DNA from: Doryteuthis pealeii | Taxonomy: Eukaryota > Mollusca > Cephalopoda > Myopsida > Loliginidae | Direction: 5' to 3' | Assembly: GCA_023376005.1 (NCBI GenBank) | Contig: CM042145.1 | Location: forward strand, 18,221,154 to 18,285,153 | Length of the DNA stretch: 64,000 nucleotides | Shown here: positions 14,101 through 27,366 of the stretch, piece by piece | Position numbering within the stretch: the stretch's first letter is position 1 | How the letters are laid out: every line of letters begins with the position of its first letter | Translations under genes and position numbers: made by a program | Notes under the pieces: generated by a model | The model's input: the letters and a program-made list of their open reading frames with translations, nothing else | Told to the model about the DNA's origin: nothing | Database searches by the model: none

Positions 14101-17100
14101 ACGAACATAAAGAGTTGTTACAAAGAAAAACAGTTAATTCAAAGATCAAATTATCCGATTGGGGAAAAATTACTCAGTTATCTTGAAAAATAAGTAAAAC
14201 AGTCCGTTTTTTTACAACAGGGTCAATTTCTTTATTGATATTTTTTTAGGAGAATTCTGTATTCATGGTTCTTTTAATAAAAAAAAACTCTGGCATTGAA
14301 ACTTATAAAAATCTTCTGATATAATTATTCAGACTTATCTTTATAGAAAAAAAAGTAAAAATTGTTTTTTGTCAGTTATTTTTTGATATTTCATAAAATA
14401 AAATAGGAGGGGGTAGACCTCGTAAAAAAAAAATTTTTCCCTAATATATTTTTAGGTAAAAATCATTTCAGACATATTTTCATCAAATGGTAAGTAATTA
14501 TGGAAATTTTCATAGAATTTTTTAAAAAGCCTCTAGTCATAACTTGTTTTTTGGTTACATTAAATTTCAATTGATTTAACAGTGCAAAAATCTAAACATT
14601 GTTTTTCGTTTATAATTTTCATTATTTCCGTAAGCTGAAAAAACTTAAAAATCATCATGAGTTTTTTTTAATGTTTCTTCTTTCAAATGGACAAAACATT
14701 TTCAAGATAATATTAACCTTTATGCAAGTTTCATTGTGTTAAATATAGAGGGGGTATATTTCACAGGGAAAATTGGTGGTACCTACTGATTAACAATACA
14801 TAGGGCAATATTTTCATCATGGAGATTTGCACAAAAATAAATTCATTTCACTTAATAAAAAGATCATCTTTGCTAAAGGCCAATGAGGATGATTGCATTT
14901 TAATTCAGTAATGTCATTAGGAAAGGTATGAATTTATCTTTTCTTCCCACAACTATAAGTAAATAGTAGGGCAGACTGGGTTACTCTACCAAGTTTACAG
15001 GACTTCAAGACTTTATGGTGAATGACTCACCCCATTTCAAATGAGTACAAACTAAAAAATTCATTTGCTAAAACAATTTGGTTAATTTCAATCAATCTTA
15101 GAAAATAAATTCAATGTTCATACTTATGAATACTTTTTTTAAATAAGTCTTTAAAAAGCAAAGATTAATTGGGTGTTATATTAAGAAGGCATGAACTCAT
15201 ATCTTCTCTCAACTCCCCCCCCCCCGTGTCAGTTTTATAAATGTTTCATATTGTTATCTATAAAATTGTAGAGCAGACTGGGTTCTCTACGCTTAGTAGA
15301 GTAACTCAATCTAGGAAGACAACTCTAAATTCAAATGTTACATAATTATTAGATACCTAATATTTATGGCAATAGTGTAGAAATCATAATGGCGATTAGT
15401 GCAGCTGATGGCCTTGAGAGTGAGTGACAGCGCTTGACCTCACTCTCACCTTGCCTTCCGGGGATAAATCGTGAGAACCGGAAGGCATAGAAGACCCTGT
15501 CTTCCAGTTTAGATAGTAAGTTTGAGTCAGTTAGAAGTTAGAAGCCGAGCTCGTAAGATGTGAGTCTCACTGCGCAGACGTCTGGTTTGGGGATTTAACA
15601 ATAAAATAAGATCAAAAGTAAATCGAAGTCTTGTGTTTATTACCTAAAAATTAACAATGACACAGGGCTTCTGATAAAGAGAAATCCCTAACAGAAAACC
15701 AGACCGAAGTCCCCACAACAACTCCAGACCAAGATGTTAGAAGATAGAACCAAAGCCAGCCAGAAGAAAAGACGACAAGAAGTAAGAAGTAAGAAAGGGT
15801 ATACAACATTATATCGATTTGGTACCGTGAAAACCTCAGTACGTAACACAAAACCACTACCAAGACACCATGGGTCAGTGTGACAGGGTAAGGATAATTA
15901 CTCCCCATGTCTTACAAGACCTTGGGGAAAATTCTGAGTTCTGAAGTGAACTAAAAAATAGACTAATGTGATTGATTGGATGGGAATGACAACAGCAAAA
16001 GATTAAAAATGCAAGCAAACCTGAATGCATTGGCTAAGTGTGTTAATGACAGATCAACGTTTGATGGCTGGTTGGTTTATTGATTTTAACGGCATATCAA
16101 CCCGTCTGGGGTTATGTCATGCCTAACGGTTAAGAAGTAGTACATGTTGTGTATTTATATTTATACTTTTTAGTAATTGGTTTTAAAAATGTGTTAGCAC
16201 CATTGGGGATCATGTTGTATGGTATTGATTAAGTTCATGTCTATATTCTATGGTATAATTTTATTTCCCTCAAAAAGGAGAGAATGTCCTCCATGTTGAC
16301 ATATTTTCAAATAGTTCTTTCATATTGTTTGCATTAAAATAACAGTTTCTGATGTGAGCAAAAAAACCTGCATTCCATGAATAAGTGTTTGACATGTTTT
16401 ATATTGTGGTTGTTGTTCGAGTATATAGGAGTGCATTAGTCTTGTATGACCGATGCGTAAATCGAGACACAATGATTTGTTCTTTTCTAGACTTTCTTAA
16501 AGTTGGTCTCCAGTTTCCCAAAGTGGGTTTGATTAGGAAGAGTTTATTGTGGATGTTGTTATTCCAGCGTTGTTGCCATTCAATAGCGGTTTAAGTCATA
16601 AGTAATACCAATATCTTTTTTTTTTTTTTAATATCTTTTCACTAATATTCATAGATTTCTTATTTGCATACATTAAGACATTATTCTCATCTAATTAAAA
16701 GTAAAGTCATCAGGGTGGCCTAAAGTTGGTATCAAGCCAAACAGTGAGGGAGTCTATCTCCTTTTCACTAGCACTAAACCAAGGAGATAGTTTAAGGCGG
16801 CTGAGGTGTAGTGCCACACCAACCATCAGCTCCTTACTTTACCGCACAGATCACTGTTACTCATACGCTGAGTTGGTGAGGGCCGGTATCGAACCAGGAA
16901 CCTAGTGATTCCTAGCCAGACGCTCTACCGACTGAGCTATACCGGCCCTAAGCCGATCATATATACATATATAAAGGGCAGTTGTGTATATGTATGTCCG
17001 GAGGAAACTATGAAAATAAAACAATTAACAACAAAGTAAATATATATATATTCATGAAGATAATTAAAAAATAAAATTTAAATGATAACACCATAGAATT

Positions 17101-19024
17101 TTTTTTTTTTTGCATTTAATATTGTAAATTGTAAATAGTAGACATTAATTTTTCTTTTTTAAAGTGGCTGGAACAATGCAAGGTCTTTTTTACGTGGGGA
17201 TTTTAATGGGGCATGTTACGGGGATCCAACTCTCAATTCAGTAATAATGGACCTGAGAGACTAATTAAAAAAAACTCTCCCCTCTACCCAGGCGACGCCG
17301 GGTAGCCACTTCTAGTATTATATGAAATAGAATTCACAACATTGTATTTTTGAAAATTTGTATAAAAATGATAAGACTCACAAGTTTATCATAAGTTTTA
17401 AATGGTCGCAGACTAATAATAATTTCTGCTTTTTTCTTGGAACATCCAGGAATTCCCATCAGTTCTTCAAGAGTAGCATCGTCAAAAAATGATTGGATTA
17501 TGTTTTGTTCTGTCTGCTCAGCAGTTTCTGTTTCTGAATCCTCAAAGTCAAGTTCAAGATCAGCATCACTATCATCCTATAAAGAAAACAATGAATTAAA
17601 TCAAATAACAATAAAAACTCTACAATTTACAATCCTTGTATCAATTACACAAATCTTTTTCTATTAATTTTTTTAAATGGTTTGAATTACAGTGATTTTA
17701 TGGGCCCCGTCTATCTATACATATATAAAGGGCAGTTTGTGTGTATGTCCATAGGAAACTAAGTAAATATTTATACACATTCACTATCATCAGATCTTGC
17801 TTTACAAAACAAAAATAATGAAGATTTGAGTTATACTCATGAAGATAAAAAATAAAATTTAAATAACATCATGGATTTTTTTTTTTTTTTCGCATTTAGT
17901 ATTTTAAATAGGAGACATTAATTTTTCTTTTCAGAGTGTATCAATGCAAGGTCTTTTTTTTTTTTTTTTTTTTACATAGGGATTTTAATGGGGCATCAAC
18001 ATAATGAATCTGCAAGACTACCCTTTTTTTAACTCGCACCTTCTACCCAGGCAACGCTGGGTAGCCACTTCTATTTAAAGCCAAGAATACATGGTTGGTT
18101 AGTGTTTTATAGCAGATCAACCCTAGTAGCTTATTTAAGGCTAAATCTTGCATTTTTTAATATATCTTTTTAATAAGATCTTTAATTAACTTCATGTATA
18201 TTAATAAATTTGTAGAAATAATTGTCATTTGGTTATTATGTTTAATGGTATATCAACCATTGTGGGCTATTTAATTTTTTTAAATTAAAAGCCATACTAA
18301 TGATAAAAATCATAACTATATTCAATTAGTCTATGTTTGCACACCAAGATCAAAATAAATCACTAACATAAACCAACAGTATATAGATACAATATATATG
18401 TAAGTTGAAAATGGAAACGAATTCGACGATATGTTGAAAGGAAAAATTAACAAAGGAAAGAAAATGCTGAATTGTTAAAATAGATTTTATTTTACTAACA
18501 CGTGTTTTGGCCAGGAGTTTGTTCATGTACACACGTATCCTATTTATTATTATTTTAAATATAAAATAAAATAATAGAAAACTATACTATCTTTAAGTAT
18601 ACAAAGAATAACAGCCCTCGTTAGAGTAAAATGTTTGGTGTCTGAAATTAAAGCGGTCAAAATACGGAGAATTTTGAAATGTTCGAAAAAAATAATTTTT
18701 TTGAAATTGTTTGAAGATATGTTCCACAGCAAAAGAGAATATTTTGACCGCTTTAATTTCAAACACTAAACATTTTACTCTGACGAAGGCCGTTATTCTT
18801 TGTATACTTAAAGATATTGTAGTTTTCTATTATTATTTTTATTTTATTTTATATTTAAAACAATAATAAATAGAATACATGTGTACATCTAACTGGCTGA
18901 AACACATGTTAGTAAAATAAAATCTTTTTTATCCATTCAGCATTTTCTTTCCTTTGTTTATTTTTCCTTTCAACATACCGTCGGATTTGTTTCCATTTTC
19001 AACTTACAATTTCAATCTCAACAT

Positions 19025-19072
<48 letters not shown>

Positions 19073-22000
19073 AAAGTATGTTCATTCAAGGGTTAAAAAT
19101 TAATCAAGTAGCAGATTTTACTCATTAATTCTTTTTTTCTTTTTTCTTTTTTTTTTAAATAAAAATATACAAGTGCAATTAAAAAAGCTGTATGTAGACT
19201 TGCAAATGAAAAATTCACATTATTTCATTAAATTGGGGAAAAAATATATGAATGAAAATAAATATCTTCTTTTAATTGACAAAAAAAAAAAATTGGCTTA
19301 TATTCAATTATATATAAACATGGAAAGAATTATCTTGAAGAATTTTTGAAAAAAATAAAATTCCCTTACATCATCGTCATCCTCAGATTCTTCACTCTCT
19401 TTCTTTTTTTCATCTGGAAATAAAAGAAGATTTTTAAAGCCTTTAGAAAAGGATTGCTTTACATAATCTAAATGAAATCAGATTATGGTTATTAATAGCA
19501 CATAAGCCACACATACACACACACCCCTCCCCCTATATTCACATTTAATATTACAGTATGATGGAAGCATGGGTGACAAAAATAGTTATTGTCATAGAAA
19601 ATGGATCAAAGAAACCGAATTCAAATCCTGGATGAGGCTGTTTGTATTTCACTTTACGACAATGCCCTTGAGAAAGGCATGAATCTTTTTCTTTTTCTCA
19701 CAACTATGGGTAATTAATAAGGCAGACTGGCCTCTTTAGCCTAGGTACAGTCTAGAAGAAGGTAAAACTGAATTTAAAACCAGGCAACTCCCATTAAACC
19801 CTGCTTGATTAACATAAGGTCTTTTTAACATGAAGAGCCATGTACACACCAAAGCTCATGTGATTACAGGTGCAAAAACAAAAATGTGTGGGCCTATCTG
19901 CATTCCTCTTTTGGAACAACTCAGGCACCAGGCAATAAACCAGTCTCTGCCCCTTTTAGGCAAAGGGACAGGTGTTGCCTGTGGAACGGCACCCTGGGAC
20001 CATGCAAATTATTTTACCTCAGTCACTGCTCCTAATAAGACAGGGATGTAAAAGTGTTAGGAATTGGTATTGCAGGTCCAAAGTCAAAAAATCAAGTGGG
20101 TGTAAATTAAAATAACAACACAAGTCAAAAAAATCTAATCCATTACAACAATGGAGATTGTTTTGGTGTTTGAGGTGGAGCACCACACCTACCACCAGCT
20201 CCTCACTTTACCGCACAGATCCAAAAAGCCAAGTTCCAAACTAAACCTTTGTCAAAGAGCAACAACATTTTATAATTCGTTGGTTGGATGGATTTTACGG
20301 CATGTCAACTCTTATTGGGTCATTTTATGCCAAAGAGGTCTTGTTTTATTCATTCTTGATGGGTACTTAATTTTTTTTTAAAACTTGTTTTTTTCATTCC
20401 ACCATTGGCATTTCAGTCTCAGAAGACTATAATGTAGTTTTTGTGCCCCTGAAGTTACAGCACCTCCTGTGACTGTAAAGTCCAATGTTTCGAAAAACAT
20501 TCTCGACCACAGATGTCACATGTGAAGGCTGTCCCTAAAGATGTTGATGTGCCGGTGCTTTGTTGCCGCTGCTTTCTTCTGGACCTCTTGGCTTCATGGT
20601 GTTGCGCCAGGGTGGCTTCAGACATGAACAGTCCGCTACGGAGACCTTGCCGCCAGAAACATTTATTTCCCCAAAAATATTTCATGCCACCAACCCACCA
20701 ATATATTCAGTTGCCTCGTTAGAAAATACATTAAAATGATGGATTCTCCTAAAACATTCAGTGGTTTTTGAAAAATCCTAATCTGACCAGATTTTAATAA
20801 GTATGGACATAAAATTAGAAAAAAATAAAAATTTAAAATTTAAAAAAACAGTAAATTACTGGAACTGTCTTTCTGTGGTATCAAACCTTATTTGCAGTTG
20901 GACTTTAATAAATAAAAAGTAAAAAGGTCGTCAGAGTGGCCTAAAGTCGGTATCAGCCAGACAGTGAGGGAGTCTATACCCTTTTCACTAGCGCTAGACC
21001 AAGATTATTTTAGCGTCTGAGGTAGAGCGCCACACCTACCATCAGCTACTTACTTTACCGCACAGATCCCTGTGCTACTCATATGCTGGGTTGGCGAGGG
21101 CCGGTATCAAATCCAGAACCTTGTGATTCCTAGTTAGACACTCTACCGACTGAGCTAAACCAGCCCTAAAAAAAGTAAAGTCCAAATAATACAAAAGTAA
21201 AGTCGTCGGGGCGGCCTAAAGTCGGTCTCAGCCAGACCGAGGGGGTCTATCTCCTTTTCACTAGCGCTAGACCAAGGAGATTGTTTTTTTGCGTCTGAGG
21301 TGGAGTGCCACACCTACCATCAGCTCCTAACTTTACCGCACATATCCCTGTGCTACTCATACACTGAGTTGGCGAGGGCCGGTATCGAACCCAGAAACTT
21401 GTGGTTCCAAGTCGAACGCTTAAATAATTTAAAAGCCAAAAGATACCCGTTCTAAATGATGGATATACAAAATGTCTATAATCACTTACATAAACAGAAA
21501 GACAAATCTATCTAATATATATATATATAAAGGAATTTCAAATTAGTTTGTCCAGGGGAATCTTCAAAAATAAAACAATTAACGACAAAGTAAATATATA
21601 TATACATTAAATATCACCAGGGCTTGGATTTTGAGCAAAAATAATAGAGATTTGATTTATATTCGTGAAGATGATTAAAAAATAAAATTTACATGATAAT
21701 AGCATGGATTTTTTTTTTCATTTAATATTTTAGATAGTAGACATTAACATTTCTTTTCAGAGTAGCTGGATCAATGCAAGGTCTTTTTTTTTTAAATAGG
21801 GATTTAAACGGGGTATCCCACAAGGATTCAACTCACAATTCAATAATAATGGATCTGCAGGGCTAACTTAAAAAATCTCCCTCTACCCAGGCGACGCCAG
21901 GTAGCCGCTACTAGTCTATATATAAAGGGCAGTTGTGTGAATCTGTATGTCCGGAGGAAACTTCGAAAATAAAACAATTAACAACAAAGTAAATATATAT

Positions 22001-25000
22001 ACACATTAAATATCACCAGGGCTTGGTTTTTAAGCAAAAAAATATTTAATAATAAAGCAGAATGAGTCACTGACCTTTATCACTTTTATCACCTGAAGCC
22101 AGCCACACAATAGTTTTTTCCAGACACCATTTGTTTTCTCTCAGTAGGTCCCTAAGCTCCTGCAGAGAGAGAAAAAAGAGACCCAAGTAGAAAATAAGTT
22201 AACATAACATTTTTCAAATAAAAAAATTGTTTTTGTCCCCCACCCCCACCCCAAAACGTGGTCAAAAATTATTTAGTCTTAATGAGAATGACCAGAGTAG
22301 CAGAAAGTCTAGCGAGCTGTTTTTACAACCTTAGATAAGGAGGAGTTCAATATTCATCGAATACAAATGCTGGAATTTTTCATCATAAAAAAATATATAA
22401 TATAATATATATAATATATATATATTATATAAATGCTCTATCAATGACATTGAGCACTATCTGCTTAGAAATATAGCACCAATATTATCCACTAACAGGT
22501 ACTACCACTCCAGGTCAGAGTGGACCAGGGAGCAATGGTGACGAAGGGGTGCTCCACATTCCAAAACCTCCAAAACTGGAACCTCACCATCACCATTCAC
22601 AGGACATGAAAACCCTCAGGCACCACCTTCTAGCACCCATATGATAAAAAGGGTTGTGGCTTGCCATAAGGGCAATAGGGTCTGGACAATCATATAGGTA
22701 CTAGGCTTGACGTGACCAGCTGAGATCCAACCGCCCAAGTAAGGGCCAAAGTGGAATGTTGCATGTCATGGACTGCTCTGCCACCTAGATTCTATCCTTA
22801 AGCATCACGGGTTGCCACCCACGGCCAACAGGTGGCTCCACTGGGGGAGTCTTACCCCTCTATAGAGGTGCAGTCGGTGTATTTTAACGCCCCAGCCGAC
22901 AGGGCGGTAAATTTTTGTGGTATAATGTTCGATCTATAGAGAAGCACTGGATAAGCATTAACAAAGAAAGATTATGTTGGGAATAAATAAAAAAAAATTT
23001 TTTAAATAAAAAATTTTTTTTTTCAATATATAAAAACGTATGAATAAAGAACACCAGACTATTTTATAAAACAGCAACATTTTAAGGTTTTAGAGCCGCA
23101 GGGTTTACAATGAGACACTTTCAACAAGATTAAAAGGTATAATTATATTAATTGCAGTAAAAGATAAAACGTACCTCCCGAGAGAAAGCAGTAAAAGCAT
23201 CCGATAAGAAATCTATTCTTTCTTCAATGGTCTGTGCATCAGGTTCTTGAGATTCATTATCAGAAGACCCGGCTTTTGGAGGGCTGGAATTTTTGGGTTT
23301 TTTCGTAACATTCTTCTCAGTATCGTTATCACTGTCTTTACGTTTACGTTTGACCTCTGAAGAAAACAATGAATAAACGCACATTTATTGTACGAGAAAA
23401 CAATTCAAAATTAAAAATCATAAGTTTGTATTTCAATCTCTCAGACTCCATTATAAACTACTAGCAGCGGCTACCCGGCGTCGACTGGGTAGAGGGGGAT
23501 TTTTTTAAGTTAGTCCTGCAGATTCATTATTACTGAATCGTGAGTTGAATCTTCGTGGGATGCCCCATTTAAATCCCATTGTAAAAATAGACTGGCTGGC
23601 TGGCTTCAGGTGATAAAAGGTCAGCGACTCATTCTGCTTTATTATTAAATATTTTTTGCTTAAAAACCAAGCCCTGGTGATATTTAATGTGTATATATAT
23701 TTACTTTGTCGTTATTGTTTTATTTTCAAAGTTTCCTCCAGACATACAGATTCACACAACTGCCTTTATATATAGACTAGTAGTAGCTACCCAGCGTCGC
23801 CTGGGTAGAGGGGGATTTTTTAAAGTTAGTCCCGCAGATCCATTATTATTGAATTGTGAGTTGAATCCTCGTGGGATACCCCGTTTAAATCCCCATGTGA
23901 AAAAATAGACCTTGCATTGATCCAGCTACTCTGAAAAAAAAAATGTTAATGTCTCCTATCTAAAATATTAAATGAAAAAAATCCATGCTATTATCATGTA
24001 AATTTTATTTTTTAATTATCTTCACGAATATAAATCAACTCTCTATTATTTTTGCTCAAAAACCAAACCGTGGTGATATTTAATGTGTATATATATTTAC
24101 TTTGTCGTTAATTGTTTTATTTTCGAAATTTCCTCCAGACATACAAATTCACACAACTGCTCTTTATATATGTATAGAACATAAATAGATAGATATAGAT
24201 TACATAATATGATATACTGATAAAATTGCAATGCCCTGAATATGAGTTTCAAGATTTCAATTATAAATAATATAGTTGTCATTTACTAAGCTTAGCCTAG
24301 TTTAGCAAAGGGCACTCAGTGAGAATTGAACTCACTAACAATGCAAGATACCAGCATACATGTAAGAAATTAATTCCACAAGAATCCTGGAGAATATGCT
24401 CATGCTGATATATTTTCAAAAGTTTAAGCCCAATTTTCACGAGCTTATCAAAAGTCATCAGCTTAACCCATCACATTAGGAAATGTTCTTCCTTGGTAAA
24501 TTATTAAGTTAGTATTAAATATTTGCAGTTTTTTTTTTTTTACATGTTATGCTTACTTTACTGTTTATTTTATCGTTATTTACAATTAACAGTTTTACAT
24601 AAACATTTGTGCAGAATTTATTAATTACATAATTAGTTTCAACAAAATAACTGCAAGGTGGACTGATGTATATAAGGAGGGGTCCATGATAGGTCAATCA
24701 AATTTTTGTAGGGGTCTACAGACTTAAAAGTTTGAGAACCCCTGGTCTATGGTAACAAAAATATTCCAAAGCTTCCTACGCTCTAACCACTGAGCTAAAC
24801 ATTTAATACGAGTATTAAATCAAATATTACTTACTGACAGGATCTGCGGCTATCATGCTGTTAATGGCATCATCTAAGCTTTTGCTGCTATTCAGTACTT
24901 CCTCCAATTCATCTCGGGTCTTGTGCGGGTAAAGCAAGACAAGCGTATTCAGCTCAGCTACTTTTACTTTGTCTTGCTCAGACACGGCCTTTGAAACAGT

Positions 25001-27005
25001 CGTATAATGGCTTTTAGTCTCTTCATCATCGTCAGAGTTGTCATCGGATACAGGCCTTCTGATTCTTCTTTTCGTTGGCTGTTTTCTGCAAAAGGTTAAA
25101 CCAAAAGATCCAGTTTTAAACAATCACTAGTAAAATTCAAAGATTAGTTTACCAAATATGTTTCTGTGTACCTGGCAAAGGTGAAAGAAATCCTTTAAAT
25201 GAATAATAGTAAATAAATTGCCACTCTTATATTGTAACTTAACTGTGACAGAGAACACGAGGCGAGTGGCAAAAATGGGGATTGTGGAATTGAGAATTCC
25301 CTACCTCCAAGGATTAAGCGCGTCCGTATATGTCTGGCCTGCAAGGGGGGTGGGTGTAGCGAGTGACTCGAGATATTGAACTTGCAGCCTCCTCGTCGCG
25401 AGGAGGGGCTCGTAGGCAGACTACTGTCACCTCTGTTGAATATGCAAATTCCGCACGGGTTGGGCAGCGTGTGATTAGCCTGGATGTAAGATCGTAGGGA
25501 GGGCATTTACTTATTATTTTAGTCCTACCTTCACACAGAATGGTCGGTCGGGTTTTGATCTTCTTAAAGTGAAGAGAGACAAACGTTTGAGCAAGGACTA
25601 CTGTGAGTGTTGCCAGCAAAATACTGCGAGAGGGACTTTTGTGGTTGAAGAAATTGATTATAGCAATTAAACATATTAGATAACAGCGTTATAAAAAAAT
25701 AAGTTTACTGGGGGGGGGGGTTAAGCATGAAAGAATGATGAAACTAAGGATTAAAATGGATTAACATTCAAAAAATATAGCTGACTTACCCGTTTTGTTC
25801 AGATTAATTGTGTGAATGATACTAGCCTAAATGTTGCATAATTGTGTAGTGAAATAGGTTTTTGACAAGCCCTGTAGCGAGAATTCTAAGGGGCCATTGT
25901 TTTCAGATCAGTGGATGGAAAACTACCAGACAGTTATGGCCCCAACTGAGCCCAGAGGCAGGAATCTCGCATGTCACGTGATTTGACTAGTTAGGTAGTC
26001 AGTTTCAACCAGAGATGAAGCAGAACACGTCTGTTCTGCTGAGGTTGCTAACTCCATGCGGTGAATAAGAAATGGGCAATGCAGAAATAAATCTTTGATC
26101 AAGGAAAAATGTCTTGTAGTAATTATTTGCATGACAGAAGAACTAGCCCTTAAAGAAGCCTTTAGTTAGAAACAGCCAGACAAAAACTTAGAAAAAGAAG
26201 AGAACAAGACAGATTTAACCCTCTCTATGTCACACAAAGAACTCTCTCAATGTATATACTCAACTAGGTATATGAGTATATAACAATACGTTTATTTGGT
26301 GCCGAGAAGACCAGATACATATCAAGTACTTATGAAACGAAGATTTATGTAGTAACTGTTATTCATTGACTTCCTTTTTAGAAAATTTGGTAACTAATTT
26401 TGACTTTATGCAAAAAAGATATTTAAAGTTAATGGATTTTGATTAGAAAGGGATTTGAAAAATTATTATTTACTAGGGAGAACTAATTAGGTCTTATAAT
26501 ATTTTAACTAAATGAAGTTTAGTGGTATCTAAAGAAATTGTTGTAGAGTTGAAAGGAGTCATAGGTAACTGAATTTATATATTTTGTATGTTTCATTATA
26601 TATATATACTAGTACAAAATAAAAAACACCCTCCGGGCGATGTAAAAATAGATTTTTGAAACATATTGCCTGAGGGGTGGGAGTAAAAAATTCAATGTCA
26701 GCGAGTTTGTACCCTAAGTAAGTAAAATAATCAAATTCATTAAAGGATTAAAAAATAAAATTATTTGAAATGTAAATTTTAAATATGTATTAAAATAAAA
26801 CAAACTATATATAGATATATAATACCAGTCATGTATTTATTAAAACTTGTTTTAAAAAACAATGAGGACTGTCTAATTTTGCATGTTCAAATTTTGAGTC
26901 TTATGACGATTTCTATGTTATGACGATTTTGGGTAATATGACGTAAGCAGTGACGTAATTTTTGTTACAGACAAAAACTGGAAGCGAATCTCCATTATAT
27001 ATACA

Positions 27006-27045
<40 letters not shown>

Positions 27046-27331
27046 TAGCTTTTTAACTTAATGCGTCCTGGGACACACAGATTTGATTCGAATGAGTCCC
27101 AATTAAAGTTTTTTAATAAATTGTAGAGTTTTTATCTATGAACAACTAAAGCCATCTAACCCCTACTTTGTACCCCATACAGTGTAATTCGTTTCCAAGA
27201 AAATATTGAAATGTATTTACAGTTAGCTGGAAATGGTGGAGGAAGAAAGCAAAACACTGGGACGCATGGATTTGATTTTCATGCATCCTTTTAGAATTTT
27301 ATGTGACACAGGATGCGTACCTATCAGCATC

Positions 27332-27366
<35 letters not shown>

